DNA from: an uncultured Treponema sp. | Lineage (GTDB): Bacteria > Spirochaetota > Spirochaetia > Treponematales > Treponemataceae | Reading direction: 5' to 3' | DNA length: 31,368 nt | Assembly (NCBI GenBank): GCA_937902125.1 | Contig: CALDIB010000096.1 | Coordinates: 1 to 31,368, forward strand | Shown here: in pieces, positions 24,114-30,763 of the stretch | Layout: every line of letters starts with the position of its first letter | Position numbering within the stretch: the first letter of the stretch is position 1 | The notes under the pieces: model-generated | The model's input: the letters and a program-made list of their open reading frames with translations, nothing else | Told to the model about the DNA's origin: nothing | The model's database searches: none | Translations under genes and position numbers: made by a program

Positions 24114-25175
24114 CTACTGAAGGTCAGCAGCTGTGTAGTATCCTGAATCAAGCAAGAGGGCCTTGTAGTTGTCCTTGTCGCCGTAAACCGGTTCGCAGAG
24201 GAATGACGGAATGATTCCTGTTCCGTTGTCGTAGGTCTTCTTGTCGTTGATCGGGGGCTGTGTTCCCTTGGCGATGGCGTCAACCATTTTGACTACCTGA
24301 GAAGCCAATGTGCGGGTATCCTTGAATACTGACATGGCCTGAAGTCCGGCAATCATATTCTTAACTGACGGTTTGTCGCAGTCTTGTCCTGTAACGATGG
24401 GGAAGTTCTTGGCTGTGTAGCCGGCTCCAACGAGAGCGTTTGTGATTCCGTTGGCGCATGAGTCGTTTGAAGAGTAAACGGCGTCAAGCTTTGTTCCGTT
24501 GGGACCATACTTCTGGGCTGTGATGAGGTTCTCCATGCGCTTTTGGGCGGCTTCTGTAGACCAGTTCAATGTGGCGCACTGGGCCTTTGAAGTCTGTCCT
24601 GAGCGGCAAACCAAAACGCCTGACTTGAGGTAGGGCGTCAAAACGTCCATGGCTCCGCCAAAGAAGAAGTTGATGTTGTTGTCGTCGGGAGATCCTGTGA
24701 AGAATTCGATGTAGGCGGGATCCTTGTTTGTGCGGCTGTTGAGCTTGAGCTTTTCAACAAGGTAGTTGCCCTGGATTGTTCCAACTTTGTAGTTGTCGAA
24801 TGTGGCGTAGTAAGAAACGGCGTCTGAGTTCATGATCAAGCGGTCGTAAGCGATTACTTTTACGCCCTGCTTTTTGGCTGTGTCAAGAACGCCCTTCAAG
24901 GCGCTTCCGTCGATAGAAGCGATTACCAAAATCTTGTCGCCCTTTGTGAGCATGTTCTCAATTTGCTGAGTCTGCATGGCGATGTCGTTGTTGGCATACT
25001 GCAAGTCTACAACGTAGCCGGCTTTCTTAAGCTCTTTGGCCATGTTGTTTCCGTCCTGGTTCCAGCGTTGCAAGCTCTTTGTGGGCATTGAAACGCCAAC
25101 TCGGACTTTTGGCGCGGCGAAAACCGCTCCTGTGAGCATAAGCGCCGCGACGGCGGCAGAAATGATTTTTTTCAT
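24114..25175 (-). CDS. chvE: ChvE-like multiple-monosaccharide substrate-binding protein
   Basis: A 353-residue periplasmic binding protein with signal peptide MKKIISAAVAALMLTGAVFA. It follows ChvE closely: VRVGVSMPTKSLQRWNQDGNNM, LQYANNDIAMQTQQIENML, VIASIDGSALKGVLDTA, VIAYDRLIMNSDAVSYYATFDN, YSSNDSCANGI, VTGQDCDKPSVKNMIAGLQAMSVFKDTRTLA and YDNGTGIIPSFLCEPV. It binds aldoses and delivers them to GguA/GguB; in Agrobacterium ChvE also signals to a histidine kinase. The ribosome site GGAGG lies six bases before ATG 25175; the frame opens further upstream to 25211 but the signal peptide fixes the start. The terminator just downstream suggests it is made in excess. Confidence 0.95.
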   Translation of the reverse strand: MKKIISAAVAALMLTGAVFAAPKVRVGVSMPTKSLQRWNQDGNNMAKELKKAGYVVDLQYANNDIAMQTQQIENMLTKGDKILVIASIDGSALKGVLDTAKKQGVKVIAYDRLIMNSDAVSYYATFDNYKVGTIQGNYLVEKLKLNSRTNKDPAYIEFFTGSPDDNNINFFFGGAMDVLTPYLKSGVLVCRSGQTSKAQCATLNWSTEAAQKRMENLITAQKYGPNGTKLDAVYSSNDSCANGITNALVGAGYTAKNFPIVTGQDCDKPSVKNMIAGLQAMSVFKDTRTLASQVVKMVDAIAKGTQPPINDKKTYDNGTGIIPSFLCEPVYGDKDNYKALLLDSGYYTAADLQ

Positions 25176-25223
25176 AAAAATCCTCCATTTGATTTTTCTT
25201 TTGCCGCCCATTTCCTGCGGCGA

Positions 25224-25321
25224 CTGTAAATATACAGCATGTGGCGCTTAAAAATTTGCCGATTTTCTTGAATTTTTTGCGGAAATTGGGAAATTTTTGG
25301 GAATTTTTAGGAATTTTTAGC
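25224..25321 (-). promoter_or_regulatory. chvE promoter with upstream tandem AT repeats (candidate activator site)
   Basis: Minus strand: -10 TATATT (25234-25229) within the inverted repeat CTGTATATTTACAG, about 54 bases before the chvE ATG. The -35 region (AAATTT) is poor, which fits an activator-dependent promoter. Upstream, A/T tracts start at 25271, 25283, 25291, 25302 and 25312, roughly one helical turn apart. The two farthest from the gene form exact tandem CTAAAAATTC units, with decaying copies nearer the promoter. Tandem sites in helical phase are typical targets of AraC-type regulators, and such a regulator is encoded just upstream; binding is inference. Confidence 0.55.
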
Positions 25322-25330
25322 GCTTTGGAT

Positions 25331-25360
25331 TAGCAATTTTTTGTGGCCAAAAAATTGCTA
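25331..25360. repeat. Perfect 13-bp inverted repeat (hairpin or cruciform)
   Basis: TAGCAATTTTTTG and CAAAAAATTGCTA are exact complements around a four-base loop. It lies between the sensory operon's last gene and the chvE promoter. No T-run follows the stem, so it is not a classic terminator, but it could block read-through or bind a protein. Confidence 0.75.
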
Positions 25361-25362
25361 TT

Positions 25363-25543
25363 GCCCGCGCGCGCGAGCGCGCAAGTAAATAGTTTCCTAA
25401 CGCAAAACGGCGGGCTTGCCCGACCGTATTGCGGCGCGAAAATTCCATTCGCCCGCAAAAGGAACGAGTCAAGATTTTAAGCGAAGCGTGTCTTGATTGC
25501 CAGCCCGCGTGAGCGGGCAGTTGAATCGTTTCCTAATGCAAAA
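25363..25543. repeat. Duplicated unit within the chvE upstream region
   Basis: 25363-25407 and 25503-25543 share GCCCGCG, GAGCG and GTTTCCTAAYGCAAAA in order. Each begins with a GC-rich hairpin (25503-25518 is GCCCGC-GTGA-GCGGGC), and the copies differ by a short indel in the stem. The second copy lies inside the expanded copy B element. Confidence 0.6.
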
Positions 25544-25566
25544 TTAGCGAAGCGACATACCGTTCC
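25427..25566 (-). repeat. Structured repeat element, copy B, starting at the XylF-like gene stop codon
   Basis: 25428-25500 aligns with copy A: it shares ATTGCGGCGCGAAAATT, CCGCAAAAGGAAC, GTCAAG and TTTAAGCGAAGCG. The inner stem reads GTCAAGA with TCTTGAT where copy A has GTCAAGGC with GCCTTGAC, so a G-to-A change is matched by C-to-T on the other side. The outer stem GGAACG/CGTTCC (25461-25466 with 25561-25566) spans an insertion that carries the GTTTCCTAAYGCAAAA unit. As in copy A, the element starts at the gene's TAG. Confidence 0.65.
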
Positions 25567-26609
25567 TAGTCTTTATACACTTCCTGACGGGTGTGAAAGC
25601 CGCTTTTAATCACGACTTCTTCCATATTCGCCGCCGTTACGGCTGTGGGAGAAAGCCACAGAACGGGAATCTCCCCTGAGCCGTTGTCTATGCTTCCGTT
25701 GGCGCCGGAGCATTCTTGGACGCTTTTTCCATTGGCCAAAGCCACCGCGATTTGCGCGGCTTTTGTGGCCAGTTCCGAAATTGGCTTGTATATCGTGACC
25801 GCCTGCTTTCCCGTGACCACATTTTGGCAGCCCGCGATGTCCGCGTCCTGGCCCCCCACGGCGATGTCCTTTCCGGGGGCGTATTCTCCGATGGCGCGGA
25901 TTATGGAGTCGGCCACGGCGTCGTTTCCGGCCACCACAGCGTCTGGAATTTTTCCTGCCTTTAAAAGCTCGGCCATTTTTGTGTATGACAAGTCGTAGTT
26001 CCAGCCGTCGGTCCAATAATTGCAGTCGATTTTTATCCCGGTGTTTTTTACCACATCCTCGACGCCGCGGCGTATGAGGGTCATGTTAAAGTCTTCCTTT
26101 GGGCCGTAAATGCAAAACCAAGAGCCCCGGGGCTTTTTCCGCGCCAATTCCTTGGCCATCAAGGCGCCGACGGCTTGGCTGTCAATCGTAACGTAAAGGT
26201 CAACAGGAGAGTTGCGCAAAAGCCTGTCGTAAGAAATTACGGGAATGTTTTTGCTTCTGGCCAAGCGGACGCTTTCGCCCAAGCTTTCCGCGTCCTTGGG
26301 CACGACGACGACCGCTTTGACGCCCCGCTTGACCAAGTATTCGATTTGCTGGTTTTGGACTTCCACGCTGTTGCCTGAATTTTGGACGATTACATCCGCG
26401 CCCAAGTCCTTGGCCGTGTTCAAGAAAACGTCGCAGTCCCGCCGCCAGCGCTCGATGGCCAAGGTGTCAATGGAAAAGCCGATTGTGATTTTTGCTTGGC
26501 TCTTTTCCTGTTCGTTAGGCTTTAAAGTCTTGTCGGCCTTTTTTTGGCAAGACAAAAAGCTTAGAAGGCAAGACGCCGCGACTATGGCGGCCGCAAAAAA
26601 CTTTTTCAT
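25566..26609 (-). CDS. XylF-like sugar-binding lipoprotein, last gene of the sensory operon
   Basis: A 347-residue protein with a lipoprotein signal (FFAAAIVAASCLLSFLSC, lipidated Cys 21), so it is tethered in the periplasm. It has the periplasmic binding fold of the xylose/ribose group: ITIGFSIDTLAIERWRRD, VVVPKDAESLGESVRLA, IPVISYDRLLRNSPVDLYVTID, VAGNDAVADSIIRA, VGGQDADIAGCQNVVTGKQAVTIYKP and IDNGSGEIPVLWLSP. No permease or ATPase gene accompanies it. Its start overlaps the response-regulator stop (ATGA), with AGGAGA upstream. This suggests a sensing partner for the kinase, as described for XylFII-LytS-YesN in Clostridium, or an alternative feeder of the adjacent GguA/GguB. The fold is secure; the sensing role is inferred. 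Confidence 0.9.
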   Translation of the reverse strand: MKKFFAAAIVAASCLLSFLSCQKKADKTLKPNEQEKSQAKITIGFSIDTLAIERWRRDCDVFLNTAKDLGADVIVQNSGNSVEVQNQQIEYLVKRGVKAVVVVPKDAESLGESVRLARSKNIPVISYDRLLRNSPVDLYVTIDSQAVGALMAKELARKKPRGSWFCIYGPKEDFNMTLIRRGVEDVVKNTGIKIDCNYWTDGWNYDLSYTKMAELLKAGKIPDAVVAGNDAVADSIIRAIGEYAPGKDIAVGGQDADIAGCQNVVTGKQAVTIYKPISELATKAAQIAVALANGKSVQECSGANGSIDNGSGEIPVLWLSPTAVTAANMEEVVIKSGFHTRQEVYKD

Positions 26610-28177
26610 TCGTCGTCTCCTTTGCCCAACGCGCGGGCCCTGTATTCGCTGGGAGTTTCTCCATATTTTTGTCTGAACAATTTGCTGAAATAATTTTGGT
26701 CGTTGTATCCCACGCCGGCCGATATTTCCTTTATAATCAAGGCGCCGTCCGACAAAAGCCTTTTTGCCTTTTCCAAGCGCGCCGAAGTCACATAGTTTAT
26801 GTATGTTTCTCCGGTTTGCTCCTTAAAGAGTTTGCTCAAGTAGAAGGGGCTGACTCCAAGGTTTTCGGCAAGTCCCTCAAGGCTGGGCAAATCCTTTAGG
26901 TGGCCGTCTATGTATTGCCTGGCTTTTTGCACGATTGGGTTTTCCTCTCCGCTTTTTGTCATTGCGGCGGCCGAGGCGCATTCCACGCTCTTTTCTGAAA
27001 AATACTTTTTTAATTCTTCCCTGGCGTTTGTCCGCGAAAAAAACGCGAACTCTCCGGCGGACTCCTCGTCTTTGTAATTTTGATTTGCCGCCGTCGCGGC
27101 GCTTCTTTCTTTTACAAGGGACTCAAAAAGCCGGCCCTTGATTTTGTCCATCTGGCCGGACAAAGAGTCAAAGAGGCTGTCGCAAAAATCCCCCGCGCAT
27201 TGGCGGGCCAAGACCGCGTTTCCCGAGCGGACGGCCGACAAAAGGCGGGCAAAAATCTTTTCGCAAACCGAATCCTCGCTTCCGCCTTTCTCGCCGGTCT
27301 TTTTTTCTTTGCCGCAAATTCGCGTTCCTCCCTCGTCAGGAATTTTGGCCAAGGCGGCGGCGGCTTCGTTGTATGCGGCTTGCGCTTTTTTTATGTCGCT
27401 TTCGCATTCGCTGGCCGCGATTTTTATCTTGCATGAAATCCTTGTTGCCAAAAGCGTGTAAATTTCGTTTATCAGTTCTTCCTGGCTCTCTTTTTGGGAA
27501 ATGGGAAAGAATACGCCGATTCTGTCTCCCATAAAAGAGCCTGTTACGCATCGGCGCTTTGACGACAAGACATCGCGGATTTGAACGTAAACGTCGTAGC
27601 GCTTGTCGTTGGCAAGGCCTGAAATTTCTATGCAGGCAAAAAAGTAGGGCAAGCCCTCTATTCCAAAATAGTTCAGGTATTCCGAAAAGTCCGTGCCGCT
27701 GTTGTTGAACACGCATGAGTAAATGAAGTCGCTTTCCACCATCGTTGAGACGACGCTAAGCTTTTGCCTAAGCTCTATGCTGTCGGTAAGCTTTCCCCTT
27801 TCCGAGTCAACCAAATTCATGGCGTCCCGCGCGGTCTGGACGATTAGGTTCCTGTTGACAGGCTTTGTCAAATATTTAAAGGCTCCAAGGTTCAGGGCCT
27901 CTTGCGCGTATTGGAATTGGTCGTAGGCTGACAAAATTATTATCGCTATGTTTGGATTTATTTGCTTAATCAAGCTTATGGTTTCCAAACCGTTCATGCC
28001 CGGCATGTGTATGTCCATAAAGACAATGTCGATTCCGCCAGACCGCGCGATTTCCAAGGCCTTTGCTCCGCTTGACGCTGAAAAAAGCGCTATTTGCCCC
28101 TCAAAGTTTTTGCTTAGAATCATCGATAGCGAGTCAACAACTATTTGCTCGTCGTCCGTCAAGAGAATGTTATACAT
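26606..28177 (-). CDS. YesN-like response regulator with AraC-type DNA-binding domain
   Basis: A 523-residue cytoplasmic regulator. Residues 1-120 are a receiver domain with acidic pair DDE (8-10), phospho-accepting Asp 55 in FMDIHMPG, and LTKPVN with the conserved Lys. A central region of about 290 residues, diverged and with low-complexity parts, follows. The last 110 residues are an AraC double helix-turn-helix: LEGLAENLGVSPFYLSKLFK, EISAGVGYNDQNYFSKLFRQ and YGETPSEYR. It pairs with the YesM-type kinase encoded immediately upstream; the two genes overlap by eight bases, with GGAG in the kinase end. The likely target is the chvE-gguAB promoter on the far side of the XylF-like gene, possibly the tandem AT repeats at 25302-25321. 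Confidence 0.93.
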   Translation of the reverse strand: MYNILLTDDEQIVVDSLSMILSKNFEGQIALFSASSGAKALEIARSGGIDIVFMDIHMPGMNGLETISLIKQINPNIAIIILSAYDQFQYAQEALNLGAFKYLTKPVNRNLIVQTARDAMNLVDSERGKLTDSIELRQKLSVVSTMVESDFIYSCVFNNSGTDFSEYLNYFGIEGLPYFFACIEISGLANDKRYDVYVQIRDVLSSKRRCVTGSFMGDRIGVFFPISQKESQEELINEIYTLLATRISCKIKIAASECESDIKKAQAAYNEAAAALAKIPDEGGTRICGKEKKTGEKGGSEDSVCEKIFARLLSAVRSGNAVLARQCAGDFCDSLFDSLSGQMDKIKGRLFESLVKERSAATAANQNYKDEESAGEFAFFSRTNAREELKKYFSEKSVECASAAAMTKSGEENPIVQKARQYIDGHLKDLPSLEGLAENLGVSPFYLSKLFKEQTGETYINYVTSARLEKAKRLLSDGALIIKEISAGVGYNDQNYFSKLFRQKYGETPSEYRARALGKGDDE

Positions 28178-29660
28178 TGTCTCCGTCCTTTATTTGTATT
28201 CTGAATGTGGCTCCGCCGCCTTGCCTTTGCAAGATGTCAAAAACCTTGTTGTCCTTAAAGTAAATTTGGAGGCGGGATATTACGTTTATCAAGCCGCTGG
28301 AAACGTGCCCCTTGTCGCTTATCAAGACGCCCTCGCTTCCCGCGGCCGCGTGGTTTAGAATCTTGCGTTTGGTCTCTTGGTCAAAGCCCTTGCCGTTGTC
28401 GGATATTTCTATGGCGATGCCCGCTCCAGTCCGCCTTACCGCGATTTTTATGCGGCCGTTTTCCGTTATGTCCTTTAATCCGTGCTTTATGCAGTTTTCC
28501 ACAAGGGGCTGCAAAATTGTGTTGGGAATCTTCACTTCAAGCGCGGACTGGTCAATGTCCTTTTCAAATTGGTAGCGCTCGCCAAAGCGGGTTTTCATTA
28601 TGTAAATGTAGTTGTCCAGCATTCCCAGCTCTTCGCCGATTGTGGCGTCGCTTCCCGGGTGCTGAATGTTGTAGCGCAAAAAGTCGGCCACTTGCTCCAA
28701 AAAGTAGCAGGTCTTGTCCGCGCCCTCTATCATGGCCAACTGCGCCCCGGTGTTCAGCGTGTTGAACAAAAAGTGCGGCTGGATTTGGTCTTGCAAGGCC
28801 TTTAGCCGCGCGTCGGTGTAAAGCGCCCGCATTTCTATTTCCTTTTCCCTAAGCTCGTTTTCCTTTAGGGCTTTTTCCCAAATGGCGCCAATGTATTCGC
28901 GGATTGAAATTATCATGGAATCAAAGGCTCGGCAAATGTTTCCTATTTCGTTTTTGTCTTGGCTTTTAAAAAGGGGAACGTCAAAATCTCGGCCGGCGAC
29001 TTTCAGCGCCACGTTTGAAATGTCGGAAAGCGGTTTTGTGATTCCCGCGATGTTTATGTAAATCAAAAGCGCGGAGCAAACAAAAATTATGATAAGCGCC
29101 AAAATGGACTTTGAGATTATCGCCTCTGCCTTGGCCTTGCTTTGCGTGTAGCTTGAGGCGTTCATGTTGAAAAAGAGCATGTTCAAGTTGATGATTTCGT
29201 CATGCAGGAAGGAATAGCAGTCCAAGGTTTTGTAGTAATACAAGTCCGAGTCGTAGGAATTGTTGGCCCTGCGCGCCGCGATGGCTTTTCCGCTAAGGTC
29301 AAAGAAAGATTTTGAAAGCATTCTAATCGCATATTCTTTTTGTTCAACCTCAATGTCTGACGGATTTTGCCTAAAACGTTCCGCCTTGCTTTCGGCGGCG
29401 GCTTCGTAGTGGTAGTATTTGTCGATGCTTTCAAAGGTTCTGTAGCGCATGTAGGATTCCATAGCGTTTTTTGTGTTCTCAATGTCGGTCAAGAAAGAGT
29501 CTATGTCGGCGTTTGTTTGGAAAGAGTTTCCTGTTTGCCGCATCACTCTGGAAAGCAAAGTGGTAAGGCAAACGATGATTGTAAGCGAAAGCAAAAAGCT
29601 TGCTAAAACGCCAATCATCAGCTGCGCCCGGATGCCGAAATTCTTTAAGGGATTTTTCAT
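28170..29660 (-). CDS. YesM/LytS-type sensor histidine kinase
   Basis: A 496-residue inner-membrane kinase. TM1 lies at about 13-35, a helical periplasmic domain of about 145 residues with many Tyr follows, TM2 is at about 183-205, then HAMP (ITKPLSDISNVALKVAGRDFDVP), a coiled coil, and the His_kinase domain with phospho-His 296 in DQIQPHFLFNTLN. The ATPase part has an N box (LQPLVENCIKHG) and a G box (EISDNGKGF). The periplasmic domain is a four-helix-type sensor without an obvious ligand pocket, so sugar sensing probably goes through a binding protein. Two are encoded in the same operon. The start overlaps the stop of the anchored binding protein (ATGA). Confidence 0.95.
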   Translation of the reverse strand: MKNPLKNFGIRAQLMIGVLASFLLSLTIIVCLTTLLSRVMRQTGNSFQTNADIDSFLTDIENTKNAMESYMRYRTFESIDKYYHYEAAAESKAERFRQNPSDIEVEQKEYAIRMLSKSFFDLSGKAIAARRANNSYDSDLYYYKTLDCYSFLHDEIINLNMLFFNMNASSYTQSKAKAEAIISKSILALIIIFVCSALLIYINIAGITKPLSDISNVALKVAGRDFDVPLFKSQDKNEIGNICRAFDSMIISIREYIGAIWEKALKENELREKEIEMRALYTDARLKALQDQIQPHFLFNTLNTGAQLAMIEGADKTCYFLEQVADFLRYNIQHPGSDATIGEELGMLDNYIYIMKTRFGERYQFEKDIDQSALEVKIPNTILQPLVENCIKHGLKDITENGRIKIAVRRTGAGIAIEISDNGKGFDQETKRKILNHAAAGSEGVLISDKGHVSSGLINVISRLQIYFKDNKVFDILQRQGGGATFRIQIKDGDNV

Positions 29661-30640
29661 TCGCCGCCGCCTTTAAGGATTTCTACTTCCGCCGAAACAA
29701 AAGAGTTGGCGTAGCCGTTTTCCAAATACTCAAACAGTTCGGCCATCGCGCGCCTGCCTATGTCCTGCGTTTTTACAGAGAGCAATTCCGTGACGATTTT
29801 CTTTTCAAAGTCGGAGCGGCAGTCGTCGTTGTCGCCAAAGCCTATGAGTTTTACCTTTCCTGAAAGGTTTAGGTCCCGAACGCTTTGCGCGGCAAGAATT
29901 GTGTTCTGCTCAGTCAAAGAAACTATCAGCTCCAAGTCCTCTTCGCTTGCCAGCTGCTGCCTAAGGTTGTCCTCCTTTGAAAAGCTTGAGGCGCGCTCAA
30001 ACTGCAGGGTCTTGACAGAAATTTCTGGATGTCCTGAAAGGCTTCCCAAAAGCCCCGCCATCAAGTTTGAGTGGTTGGCGTCCTTTTGCTCTCCGGACTC
30101 AAGCAAAATGGCCTTGCCGCTTTGGCCGATTTGCGCGATTATTTCACGGCCAGTAATTTTTCCCAATTCTGAATAGTTTGCTCCGATGTAAGACAGCTGG
30201 GGCAGGTTGGGGTGGTAGCTTCCAATGGTGACCAGGGGAATCGCTTTGCCTTGCGCGTTCACAGGAATTTCCAAATTTTCGTCCGAGCCTTCAAGATAAG
30301 CGATGATTCCGTCGGCCTGCAAGTAGGAGGCGTAGTTTAAAAGCGCTTGTGTTGAAAGTTCCTGGGTGTCGCTTGTTCCTGTATACAAGTCCACAGCCGC
30401 GTCGTTGACTTTTGCAAGGCTTTTGGCTCCAAACAAAACTTGCTCAAGATAAGCGCGCCTTCCGCTTTTTCCCACAATCAAAATGTTTCGGCTTCTTTGG
30501 CTCGCGGCTCCCGGGATTTGTCCGCCGTAGTTTTGATAAGTCGTGAACTGCGCGGCCAAGAAAACGGCGGACACCGCGATTGCCGCCAGCAAGAGAAATT
30601 CAACTGTCCGCCGGACAAAGTCCGCGCCAACTTTTTTCAT
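29657..30640 (-). CDS. Membrane-anchored periplasmic sugar-binding-like protein, first gene of the sensory operon
   Basis: A 327-residue protein with one N-terminal membrane helix (about 14-32, EFLLLAAIAVSAVFLAAQF), preceded by FVRR and without a clear signal-peptidase site or lipobox, so probably an uncleaved anchor. The rest is a periplasmic-binding fold of the RbsB/LacI type: NILIVGKSGRRAYLEQVLFGA, DGIIAYLEGSDENLEIPV, IPLVTIGSYHP, SYIGANYSELGKITGREI and VKLIGFGDNDDCRSDF. The frame is open to 30853, but ATG 30640 is taken because it begins just before the anchor and a TATTAT lies six bases upstream. No ribosome site is present, so the mRNA may be leaderless. ATGA overlap with the kinase strongly suggests it works as a sensory partner of the kinase. 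Confidence 0.85.
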   Translation of the reverse strand: MKKVGADFVRRTVEFLLLAAIAVSAVFLAAQFTTYQNYGGQIPGAASQRSRNILIVGKSGRRAYLEQVLFGAKSLAKVNDAAVDLYTGTSDTQELSTQALLNYASYLQADGIIAYLEGSDENLEIPVNAQGKAIPLVTIGSYHPNLPQLSYIGANYSELGKITGREIIAQIGQSGKAILLESGEQKDANHSNLMAGLLGSLSGHPEISVKTLQFERASSFSKEDNLRQQLASEEDLELIVSLTEQNTILAAQSVRDLNLSGKVKLIGFGDNDDCRSDFEKKIVTELLSVKTQDIGRRAMAELFEYLENGYANSFVSAEVEILKGGGE

Positions 30641-30646
30641 AAAACC

Positions 30647-30675
30647 ATAATAGCGCGTTTTTCGAGATTTTGCTA
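30647..30675 (-). promoter_or_regulatory. Promoter of the sensory operon, predicting a leaderless mRNA
   Basis: Minus strand: -10 TATTAT (30652-30647), six bases before ATG 30640, with a weak -35 (TAGCAA at 30675-30670, 17-base spacer). The -10-to-ATG spacing is the same as at thiI. No Shine-Dalgarno sequence precedes the start. Confidence 0.4.
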
Positions 30676-30712
30676 GCGCAAGCGTTGTCGGGTGGCGCCG
30701 GAGCGATTTTGC

Positions 30713-30753
30713 TGGACATAAACGCTGTTTTCTGCTATGATAGAATTTTGGAG
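30713..30753 (+). promoter_or_regulatory. Promoter and ribosome site of the 30764 lipoprotein gene
   Basis: -35 TGGACA (30713-30718), 17-base spacer and an extended -10 TGCTATGAT (30733-30741), then TTGGAG (30748-30753) ten bases before ATG 30764. It is a strong-looking promoter, divergent from the sensory operon. Confidence 0.65.
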
Positions 30754-30763
30754 ATTGCGTTTT

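Larger units (their letters stand above)
25176..25565. other. 390-base intergenic region: chvE promoter, phased A/T tracts, hairpins and repeats
   Basis: No gene is seen here. Going from chvE upstream, it contains the leader and promoter of chvE, helically phased A/T tracts (25271-25318), and a perfect 13-bp hairpin (TAGCAATTTTTTG 25331-25343 with CAAAAAATTGCTA 25348-25360). Then come a GC-only alternating hairpin (about 25363-25384), a duplicated unit (25363-25407 and 25503-25543), and structured repeat copy B ending at the stop of the XylF-like gene. Confidence 0.8.

Noticed and set aside
25363..25543. CRISPR-like array
   Set aside because: There are only two imperfect copies 140 bases apart with no uniform repeat or spacer size and no cas genes.
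21157..25566. Importer operon as a composite transposon bounded by direct repeats
   Set aside because: No transposase, no target-site duplication and no composition change. The repeats start at stop codons and look like 3'-end elements rather than mobile-element termini.
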